Shown here in pieces: positions 1-6,082 of a stretch of 6,363 bases of DNA (the first letter of the stretch is position 1; every line of letters begins with the position of its first letter). The notes beneath the pieces were generated by a model. It saw only the letters and a program-made list of their open reading frames with translations. It ran no database searches and had not been told where the DNA came from. This DNA is from Treponema sp. (GTDB taxonomy: Bacteria; Spirochaetota; Spirochaetia; Treponematales; Breznakiellaceae), in contig JAITRD010000146.1 in the NCBI GenBank assembly GCA_031288575.1, forward strand, positions 1 to 6,363. Reading direction: 5' to 3'. The position numbers were made by a program, and so were the translations under genes.

Positions 1-2232
1 TCCATTGTGGGGTACAATCCCGAAACGGGGGAACCCGAGGTTCCCTGGCTTGAGGAAAGCATCTACCAGGCATGGCAGGAAAGCGGCAGGGAATATACGG
101 ATTTTATCAAGGATGTGCCCGTTTTTTCCGGCCAGTCCCGGGATAAAAAGCCCGCGGCGGCCCTGACCGAACAGGGCCTGGTGGGGCTTGACGGCCGTTA
201 CCTCAACCATGCCCCCCAATGTACGGGCTGGTTTGACCTGACCCAAGACGGGGGGTCCGGGTCTTTCCTCATCCTCTGGAGCGGCATCTGGAAACTCACC
301 ACCGCGGCGACCATTCCCTATTATACCGGTCATTACGGCGCCTCCGAACGGGGCTTCGGCTTTGTGGCCATCGGCGCGGGGTTTGAGGATTTCCAGCGGC
401 CCGCCCGGGAAACCGAAAAAGCCCTGGGGGATATAATCGCCAAGGCGAATTGGGACCTTACCCTGGCGGCGGAGGAAACCCGCTCGGCCATTGATAAAAA
501 CCTCCTCCGTACCACCCTCAGCCTCGCGGCATCCGCCGGGGTCATGATCCTCCTGGTGGTCCTTATCGCTATTTGGATGGCCTCGATCTTTACCCAAAGT
601 ATCACCACCCTGATTAACGGCATATCCCGGTTTCGCGCGGGGGAACGGCATTTCCGGTTTAACGCCCCGGTTAAAGATGAGATAGGAACCTTGGCGGATT
701 CCTTTGACGAAATGGCCGACAGCCTGGTGGCCAGTGACCGGGGCCCTATGGTGATCCTCGACAGGGATTATACCATCATCTATATCAACGACCAGGGCCT
801 TAAGACCATGAAAAAAAACCTCGAAGAGGTATTGGGGAAACACTACAATGAAATCAGTATCTACCCCGCCCATACTCCCCAGGATCCCCTCGATGCCCTT
901 GAAGCGGGCCGGGAGGCGGAGATCCTCTACCTGCCCGATACGGGACAGTATATCCGGGGGATCGCCTCCTACCTTACCGGTAAAAAAGGCGAAAAAATCG
1001 GATTTATTATTATTACCATGAACCTTACGGAGCTTGTTGAACAACAGAAAAAGCTGGAACAGGCGGTAAACGACGCAAACCAGGCCAATGCCCATAAGGG
1101 GGAATTCCTGGCCCGGATGAGCCACGAGATCCGCACCCCCATGAACGCCATCATCGGCATGGCCTCCATCGTTAAACGGGAATTGGAGGGGGAAAATCCC
1201 CCCCTGGGGAAGATTCAAAATCAGGTGGAACAGATAGAAACCTCTTCCCAACACCTCCTGGGCCTCCTTAACGATATTCTGGACATCTCAAAAATTGAGG
1301 CGGGTAAAATTGAATTAGTCAAAGAAGGGGTGGATCTCCTGAAGCTGGCAAATACGGTGGTAACCATCATTCAAAGCCGGTGTAACGAAAAACACATTAG
1401 CTTTGAAACCCATTTTGATATCCCCGGCGACAGGGATTATATCAGCGATTCCCTCCGGCTCCGGCAGGTACTTATCAACCTCCTGGGAAACGCGGTCAAA
1501 TTTACCCCCGAAAACGGCAAGGTCAGCTTTACCATCCTTCAAAAGGAACGGGGGGAGGGTAAAACCCTTTTTGAATTTAGCGTCCGGGATACGGGGATCG
1601 GCATTTCGGAAGAGGCCCAGCGGGATCTTTTTAAGCCCTTTGAACAGGCAAACAGCAGGATTTCCCAAAAATACGGAGGCACCGGTTTGGGGCTTGCCAT
1701 CTCCAAAAGTATTGTTACCCTCCTCGGGGGGGAGATCCGGATCCGCAGTAAAGAAAAGGAAGGGAGCGAATTTACCTTTGAGCTTTGGATGACCGAAATA
1801 GAGGGGAGGGAAAAACCGGAACTGGTTTTAGAAGACGCCACGGATATTTTTAAGGGGAAACGGGCCCTCGTGGTAGACGATGTACCGATTAACCGGATTA
1901 TCACCGCTAATCTCCTGGAGTTTACCGGCCTTGCCATAGACGAAGCCGACGACGGGCTTACCGCGATAGAAAGTTTTTCAAATTCGCCGGAACATACCTA
2001 CGACATCATCTATATGGATATACAGATGCCCAACATGAACGGCTACGAGGCAAGCGCCGCTATCCGCTCCATGGATCGCTCGGATGCCAAAACCATCCCC
2101 ATTGTGGCCCTAACCGCCAACGCCTTTAAAGAAGATATTGACCGGGCGCTGCAATACGGCATGAACGCCCATGTGGCCAAACCCATGGATGAGGAAAAAC
2201 TGCTGGAAGTAACCCTGCGGTGTTTGGGCTAA
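1..2232 (+). CDS. Hybrid sensor histidine kinase (5'-truncated by window edge)
   Basis: Membrane-bound hybrid sensor kinase: it senses an extracytoplasmic cue, autophosphorylates on histidine and passes phosphate to its own receiver domain. The frame is open to base 1, so the true start lies upstream; residues are counted from the GTG at 7. Residues 1-165 look like the C-terminal part of a Cache-like sensor. A TM helix spans about 170-195, HAMP about 196-242, PAS about 247-342, and a short coiled linker follows. HisKA carries the phosphoacceptor H373 in MSHEIRTP. The ATPase domain has N495 (N box), DTGIGI from D528, FKPFEQ at 542-547 and GGTGLGLAI from 557. The receiver has D624/D625, phosphoacceptor D671 in YMDIQMP, T703 and K725. 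All catalytic residues are present, so it should be active. No partner regulator is adjacent. The TAA stop lies inside a palindromic repeat. Domain calls are firm; the signal sensed is unknown. Confidence 0.95.
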   Translation, partial: SIVGYNPETGEPEVPWLEESIYQAWQESGREYTDFIKDVPVFSGQSRDKKPAAALTEQGLVGLDGRYLNHAPQCTGWFDLTQDGGSGSFLILWSGIWKLTTAATIPYYTGHYGASERGFGFVAIGAGFEDFQRPARETEKALGDIIAKANWDLTLAAEETRSAIDKNLLRTTLSLAASAGVMILLVVLIAIWMASIFTQSITTLINGISRFRAGERHFRFNAPVKDEIGTLADSFDEMADSLVASDRGPMVILDRDYTIIYINDQGLKTMKKNLEEVLGKHYNEISIYPAHTPQDPLDALEAGREAEILYLPDTGQYIRGIASYLTGKKGEKIGFIIITMNLTELVEQQKKLEQAVNDANQANAHKGEFLARMSHEIRTPMNAIIGMASIVKRELEGENPPLGKIQNQVEQIETSSQHLLGLLNDILDISKIEAGKIELVKEGVDLLKLANTVVTIIQSRCNEKHISFETHFDIPGDRDYISDSLRLRQVLINLLGNAVKFTPENGKVSFTILQKERGEGKTLFEFSVRDTGIGISEEAQRDLFKPFEQANSRISQKYGGTGLGLAISKSIVTLLGGEIRIRSKEKEGSEFTFELWMTEIEGREKPELVLEDATDIFKGKRALVVDDVPINRIITANLLEFTGLAIDEADDGLTAIESFSNSPEHTYDIIYMDIQMPNMNGYEASAAIRSMDRSDAKTIPIVALTANAFKEDIDRALQYGMNAHVAKPMDEEKLLEVTLRCLG

Positions 2233-2408
2233 ACTTGACCCGCAAAATTCTGTGTAATTCCCGCCTGGGAGGGGAAAATACCAAGAAAAATGCTTGTAGA
2301 GTCCGCCTCCGCTATCTTCGATACGCTTCGGCGGGGAGTTCCAAATATTTTTCCCGGCCTTTCCCCCTCCCCGGTGGGCTTGCCCAAGAAAAGCGGGTCA
2401 AATTAGCC
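2227..2408. repeat. Imperfect palindromic intergenic repeat, MITE-like
   Basis: The ends are inverted copies: GGCTAAACTTGACCCGC at 2227-2243 and the complement of GGCTAATTTGACCCGC at 2393-2408. Complementarity continues inward in blocks, including GGGAGGGG-AAA and GAAAAAT arms and a CCGCC/GGCGG pair (2303-2307 with 2330-2334). It closes at TATC-TTC-GATA (2313-2323), which is the exact centre of the element. The unit could fold into a long interrupted hairpin. It has no credible ORF and I see no clear target-site duplication. It could be a degenerate non-autonomous mobile element or an intergenic palindromic repeat. It sits between convergent genes, so it may also act as a loose bidirectional terminator; a TATTTTT stretch near 2346-2352 follows the central hairpin on the plus strand, but the spacing is poor. 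The palindrome is seen directly; the mobile origin is inference. Confidence 0.6.
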
Positions 2409-2431
2409 TAAAAGGGGGTAACAGTCTCCGA

Positions 2432-2471
2432 GGTAATAAATTTACCGCCTGAATTGTGGGTCAAGTTTAGC
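2432..2471 (-). repeat. Extra inverted copy of the repeat end
   Basis: Read on the minus strand, 2471 to 2458 is GCTAAACTTGACCC, identical over 14 bases to 2228-2241 on the plus strand. Weaker similarity continues inward: CA followed by ATTC, then a TAA/ATT-rich stretch, down to about 2432. This places a third end-like motif 3 bp beyond the stop codon of the minus-strand gene. A small hairpin GGTAA/TTACC (2432-2436 with 2442-2446, loop TAAAT) lies in the same stretch, but it has no T-run and is a poor terminator. The outer pair 2228-2241/2458-2471 could itself be the boundary of a 244-bp element that contains the 182-bp palindrome. Confidence 0.5.
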
Positions 2472-2474
2472 GCT

Positions 2475-3356
2475 TTATAGAGGGCTTTTTAATACTTCCG
2501 GGTTTAGCACGATCACCACCCGGCCTTCCTGAAGAAGCCGGCGGTTTTCTTCCGAGGAGAGGATGAGAAGGGCGTCTTCCTGGTCAATAACGGGGTCCGT
2601 AGGCCGGATCCCGAAGACCCCCCTGGCCAGGATCCGCAGGGGCCGGGTCCCCGCCAGTTCCTGAAGTTCGGGGCTTAAGCCCGAGGGGGTGGGGCGGAAA
2701 ATGCTTTCCGCCGCGGCGTAACGGACAATGGACCGCTTGGCCGCTATTTCGGGATCGACCATATTCCGCTCATAGATAAGGTTCATCCCGGTATCCCATA
2801 TTTTGGGGAAAAGGCAGGGTAGGGGCAGCGCGTCGGTATGCCGCCCGTGGACGGTCAGGGCTTCGTCGGCGATGATGATGATCCCCGTATAGGAAGTCCC
2901 GGGCATTGGATTGAGGAGCCGGGTTACCTCCCAGGGCCGGCGGTGCCGGATAAGGGCGCCGCTTACCTGGTGGAGGCTTACCGTAACGGCGGTAAACAGG
3001 GTGCCCAGGTCCGCCGATAGGGCCGGGGGGACCTTGCGGGCGGAACCGAGGAAGGCGTCAAAGGCGGGGAGGGAAATCTCCCCCCTTTCCAGGAGATCCC
3101 CCAGGGTTTCGGAGGAATCAACGGGGATGTTTAAAAGGGAGGGCCGTAAAAGCCGGGGGTATTCGGCATAAAGGATTTCTTCCCCCCGGATCCTTTCGGC
3201 GGGCATCCGTAAATTTACCGAGGAGAGGTTAAGGTTAATCGCGGCGTTTATTTCCATCCGGTCCCAGTTTACGGAACCGGAAATGCCTACCCCTGTTTGC
3301 CCGTAAACCCCAAGGGTTAGGAAACATAAAAAAATTACTGCGGCGCTCCGTTTCAT
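2475..3356 (-). CDS. Secreted protein of unknown function, LPP20-like C-terminal region
   Basis: A 293-residue exported protein. It begins with a clear Sec signal peptide (MKRSAAVIFLCFLTLGVYG, probable cleavage before Q20), with no lipobox cysteine, so it should be released to the periplasm or outer surface rather than lipid-anchored. Residues 150-290 follow a pattern I recognise from LPP20/FlgP-like envelope proteins: TSYTGIIIIAD (154-164), LPCLFPKIWD (179-188), IY then DPE (194-203), a PLRILARGV strand (239-247), ILSSEEN (265-271) and EGRVVIVLN (277-285). Residues 20-150 are unfamiliar. It is the last gene of a three-gene operon, 16 bp after the transglycosylase stop, with a G-run 10 nt before the ATG as a weak ribosome binding site. 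Family resemblance is from memory and moderate. A role with the cell wall or an envelope machine is inference from its neighbours. Confidence 0.8.
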   Translation of the reverse strand: MKRSAAVIFLCFLTLGVYGQTGVGISGSVNWDRMEINAAINLNLSSVNLRMPAERIRGEEILYAEYPRLLRPSLLNIPVDSSETLGDLLERGEISLPAFDAFLGSARKVPPALSADLGTLFTAVTVSLHQVSGALIRHRRPWEVTRLLNPMPGTSYTGIIIIADEALTVHGRHTDALPLPCLFPKIWDTGMNLIYERNMVDPEIAAKRSIVRYAAAESIFRPTPSGLSPELQELAGTRPLRILARGVFGIRPTDPVIDQEDALLILSSEENRRLLQEGRVVIVLNPEVLKSPL

Positions 3357-3372
3357 GCGTTAAAGGCCCCCA

Positions 3373-4794
3373 TTACCTTATCGGCGTTTTCAGGGTTCTT
3401 CCTTCGCGGAGGATGTCATTTAAGTCCATGCCGTTGGCTTCCGCCAGATTCTCCGGATCAATGCGGTAGGTCAAAGCGATAGACCAGAGGGTTTCTCCCC
3501 GTTTTACCAGATGATTCCCCCCAAAGGCCGGAGGCGCGTCCCGCTCCCGCTGGTAGGGCACTACCGTCCTGAGGGCGGGAATGATAAGCCGGGCGCCGAT
3601 TTTCAGGTTCCGGGGCTGGATCCCCGGATTGTACCCGGTGATCTGATCCAGGGATACCCCGTAATGCTGGGCCAGGGCGGAAAGGGTGTCCCCGGCCTTT
3701 ATGGTATGGAAATAATACCGGATGAGGCTCAGATCCTGCCGTTCCAGGACCTCCGCCAGGGCGGCGGCGTCCCGGGCGGGAACCTTAAGGTGGTAGGCGG
3801 AGTCCGGGGGAGTAACGCTGTAGGCGAGTTCCCGGTTGGCCCTTTTGAGTTCCTCCCCGTCCACCCCGGCTTCTATTGCGAGGAGGTCCAAATCCACGGT
3901 CCGGCCTACCCGGATTCTGGTCCATTCCGGGTCCTCGGGCCAGGAAACGGAAAGGCCGAAACGTCGGGGGTGGGACAGGATATAAGAAACCGCCAGTAAT
4001 TTGGGCACATAATGCCGGGTTTCCGTTTTAAGCAGGTTTTTTTCCGAAAGGATCCAATAATCGCTGATGCCGGTCCTTTGCACCACCCCCCGGATCGCCC
4101 CCATTCCCGCGTTATAAGCCGCTAATGCCAGGGGCCAGTCCCCAAAATAGACATAATTTTCCCCTAATTTGCGGAGGGCCCCGATGGTGGATTTCCAAAA
4201 ATCCATCCGTTCATCCGCCCATTCATTAACCTGCATATCAAAGGGGGCGATACTGTTTTTCATAAACTGCCATAACCCGGTCGCGCCGGATTTGCTTTTT
4301 GCGGTGGCCAGATAACCCGATTCGATTGCCGGCAAATAGACAAGTTCCGGGGGAAGGTTCCGTTCCTTCAGCTCCTTCCGGATAAAGGCCATGTATGGTT
4401 CGGCCCGTTTCATGATGGCCTCAAGCCAGGCGATTCCGTTAGGGCTGGAGTATTGATTGATATAACGCTGGGTCAGGGGGGCCTCAAACCCGGGGATGTC
4501 TTCAAAGGGCGGGGGCCTCTCCGCGGCCGCGCCGGAGAAACAGATCCGGGCGGGCCGTTCATAGGGGGTTTTCCGCAGCGGCCGGTCAAAAGGAGGGGGG
4601 CTTTCCCCGGAATCCTCCGGCTTTTCCCCGGGCAGGGCAAGGATCGGCTGGGAAAAGGCGCCGCCGGGAACAGCCGCGGACTCCGGCTGGAGCCCTGTTC
4701 CCGCGGTATCGGCCTCTAAAAAGGGCAGCATAACCCCCAAAAAAAGGATAAGCGGGGGAAGGCGCCTGAGCATATTTTTGTTTTGCCGGTACAT
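3373..4794 (-). CDS. mltD: MltD-type membrane-associated lytic murein transglycosylase with two LysM domains
   Basis: It cleaves the MurNAc-GlcNAc bond of peptidoglycan non-hydrolytically, leaving 1,6-anhydroMurNAc ends, in the periplasm. From the chosen ATG the protein is 473 residues. It has a signal peptide at 1-28 (cleavage after FLEA, no lipobox, unlike the classic MltD lipoprotein), then a Pro-rich spacer to about 105. The SLT domain spans about 125-245, with catalytic E158 in LPAIESGY, GLWQF (173-177) and AAYNAG (225-230). An MltD-type linker follows (DLDLLA, TPP, LKVP), then LysM 1 (362-405, GDTL) and LysM 2 (428-471, GETLWSIA), which bind glycan strands. The frame is open 13 codons further upstream (ATG at 4833), but the 4794 ATG overlaps the preceding stop as TGATG and has GGAG 10 nt before it. 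The gene lies between a TPR lipoprotein and a second exported protein in one operon. The domain order and catalytic motifs make the enzyme family secure. Confidence 0.93.
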   Translation of the reverse strand: MYRQNKNMLRRLPPLILFLGVMLPFLEADTAGTGLQPESAAVPGGAFSQPILALPGEKPEDSGESPPPFDRPLRKTPYERPARICFSGAAAERPPPFEDIPGFEAPLTQRYINQYSSPNGIAWLEAIMKRAEPYMAFIRKELKERNLPPELVYLPAIESGYLATAKSKSGATGLWQFMKNSIAPFDMQVNEWADERMDFWKSTIGALRKLGENYVYFGDWPLALAAYNAGMGAIRGVVQRTGISDYWILSEKNLLKTETRHYVPKLLAVSYILSHPRRFGLSVSWPEDPEWTRIRVGRTVDLDLLAIEAGVDGEELKRANRELAYSVTPPDSAYHLKVPARDAAALAEVLERQDLSLIRYYFHTIKAGDTLSALAQHYGVSLDQITGYNPGIQPRNLKIGARLIIPALRTVVPYQRERDAPPAFGGNHLVKRGETLWSIALTYRIDPENLAEANGMDLNDILREGRTLKTPIR

Positions 4795-4808
4795 CAGAAT
4801 TTTTCTCC
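4792..4808 (-). promoter_or_regulatory. Coupled start site: GGAG ribosome binding site and TGATG overlap
   Basis: On the minus strand GGAG (4808-4805) precedes the ATG at 4794-4792 by 10 nt, and that ATG shares one base with the TGA (4796-4794) ending the lipoprotein gene. This stop-start overlap is typical of translational coupling and decides the transglycosylase start against the upstream ATG at 4833, which would overlap the lipoprotein gene by 40 bp. Confidence 0.7.
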
Positions 4809-5936
4809 ATAATAAACCCCCGCCCATTCCCATCGTCCATGGATGTCCGGGTCCGGGGGAAAGTAGATCTTTCTAAAATAGAGATACCAGATAGAAATAT
4901 ATTGGGACCAGCCCCAGGTCCGCAGGTAGGCTTCGTTGGCGTTGGAACCGGCGTCAAGTTTCTCCGCGTAGCGGATCCGGTTTCCCCGCATAAAATCGGT
5001 GAGGTTAAACTCCGCCATCCCCGCGTTGTCCGCGTCCTCCTGTTCCCAGGAACGGGCAAAAAAATTAACCTTCGCCCGGTATTGCCAGAGCCGGGCGCTG
5101 CTCCCTGCGTCCAGGGCCGCCGTAATGGCCCTGACCAGGGCATTAACGCTTTCAAAGGTCCAGTCTTTACGGGAATTATTGAAGTCCACGATCTGTTTGG
5201 CATAACTGTCCGCGTTGGGAAAGCCCGGCACGATGGTTCCCATATAGGAAAGGTACCTGGTATATGCCTGGATGGCCCCGTTCCAGTCCCCTGTTTGTTC
5301 ATAGGCCTGGCCCTGCATAAAATAGGCAACCCCCAGATCAATTTTATCGGGAAAACGGGAGATCAATTCCTCGTAATACCATACATGCTGTTCGGGATTG
5401 TCCGTGAGGGCGATAAGCTGGTTAAAACAGGCCAGATGGATGGACTGGCCCATGATGGTGAGATCCGGATAGTTTTTGATTACCAGGTTAAAGTAGAGGG
5501 CCGCCACCGGGTAGGCTTCCTGCTGCATAAAGGCATAGGCGGTCATGAGAAGATAATAGGCGTTATAGGGATCTTCGGGAAATTTGCTGGTCCGGGAGGT
5601 TAAAAAATTGATCAACCTGCCGTAGTCCTTAATTTTCAGGTACACATTGGCAATTTCCCGGATAATTGCAAATTGCTCCTCCCCTGTCTGGCCTTCCCCT
5701 TCCAAAAGCATAAAAAGGTTGTCCAGGGTTTCCTGATATTCGGGGGACCGGACGGAATAGTAGGGATCCATGCCCGCGGGTTTTGCCCTTCCGGCGCAGC
5801 CAAGGGTAAGGCCGGCGCAAAACCCTATAATCAGGGACATTTTCAAAATGCCGGGCTTTGAAAATACCGCCTTACAATTAAAGGAAAAGCCGGTCCCCCG
5901 GCTGGTTTTTCCCGGCGGTTTGTTAAAAAGATCCAT
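4794..5936 (-). CDS. TPR-repeat lipoprotein, first gene of the envelope operon
   Basis: A predicted membrane-anchored lipoprotein built of helical repeats; such proteins usually serve as scaffolds in envelope complexes. The lipobox is LTLGC with the cysteine at residue 47 from the ATG at 5936, after a hydrophobic stretch SLIIGFCAGLTLG. TPR-like helix pairs lie at about 87-119, 126-158 and 201-233 (AYFMQGQAYEQTGDWNGAIQAYTRYL is the clearest). The last 100 residues are rich in Trp and Tyr and unfamiliar. The start is uncertain. The frame opens at an ATG at 5981, but the codons between look non-coding. An ATG at 5840 or a TTG at 5846 would give a more usual short signal peptide (cysteine at 15 or 17). 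None has a good ribosome binding site. It overlaps the MltD-type gene as TGATG, suggesting co-translation and a shared role at the cell wall. The lipoprotein and TPR calls are well supported; the specific function is inference. Confidence 0.85.
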   Translation of the reverse strand: MDLFNKPPGKTSRGTGFSFNCKAVFSKPGILKMSLIIGFCAGLTLGCAGRAKPAGMDPYYSVRSPEYQETLDNLFMLLEGEGQTGEEQFAIIREIANVYLKIKDYGRLINFLTSRTSKFPEDPYNAYYLLMTAYAFMQQEAYPVAALYFNLVIKNYPDLTIMGQSIHLACFNQLIALTDNPEQHVWYYEELISRFPDKIDLGVAYFMQGQAYEQTGDWNGAIQAYTRYLSYMGTIVPGFPNADSYAKQIVDFNNSRKDWTFESVNALVRAITAALDAGSSARLWQYRAKVNFFARSWEQEDADNAGMAEFNLTDFMRGNRIRYAEKLDAGSNANEAYLRTWGWSQYISIWYLYFRKIYFPPDPDIHGRWEWAGVYYGEKF

Positions 5937-6082
5937 GGCACATAAAACTGAACGGTAAATTATCTTCCCCCCAGGGCACATAAATATAGACGCCCCGCCC
6001 TCCCGGTTTATCTTTATAAAGACAGACTACCATAGGCGTATGCCATTGGCAAGGGAAGGCCTGTCTTGTTATACTAAAGGGC
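5937..6082. promoter_or_regulatory. Divergent intergenic region with short dyads
   Basis: The 146 bp between the minus-strand operon and the plus-strand membrane gene contain several dyads: TGCCA-T-TGGCA (6041-6051, perfect), AAGACAG/CTGTCTT (6019-6025 with 6061-6067, perfect 7-bp arms) and CATA/TATG (6031-6034 with 6039-6042). The first overlaps the -35 of the rightward promoter, so an operator role is possible. For the leftward operon only a TATATT -10-like hexamer (5988-5983 on the minus strand) is seen, without a convincing -35. Confidence 0.35.
6046..6075 (+). promoter_or_regulatory. Sigma-70-type promoter with extended -10
   Basis: The -35 TTGGCA (6046-6051) and -10 TATACT (6070-6075) are separated by 18 bp, and a TG one base upstream of the -10 makes it an extended -10. 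The hexamers each match four or five of six consensus positions. The predicted transcription start falls at about 6082-6083, at the ATG of the next gene, which would make the transcript leaderless. Confidence 0.55.

Noticed and set aside
2303..2352. Intrinsic terminator for the kinase gene (central hairpin plus TATTTTT)
   Set aside because: The T-run is more than 10 nt beyond the stem and the stem is interrupted, so it does not meet the usual form; mentioned only as a possible loose terminator.
2220..2411. 63-codon open frame across the intergenic palindrome
   Set aside because: It begins inside the kinase gene and runs through the palindrome; the protein has no recognisable character.
3511..3999. 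162-codon plus-strand open frame inside the transglycosylase gene
   Set aside because: It is antisense to the LysM and linker region, has a Gly/Pro-rich translation, and shows no domain or start signal.
4586..5341. 251-codon open frame on the minus strand overlapping the lipoprotein and transglycosylase genes
   Set aside because: Its translation is Arg/Pro/Thr-rich low-complexity sequence, and it overlaps two well supported genes in another frame.
4839..5603. 254-codon open frame on the plus strand, antisense to the TPR lipoprotein gene
   Set aside because: It is an antisense shadow of a gene with a clear lipobox and TPRs; its translation is Gly/Pro/Val-rich without domains, and it has no convincing ribosome binding site.
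5983..6012. Leftward promoter for the envelope operon
   Set aside because: Only a TATATT -10-like hexamer is seen; no acceptable -35 at 16-18 bp, so it is not listed separately.
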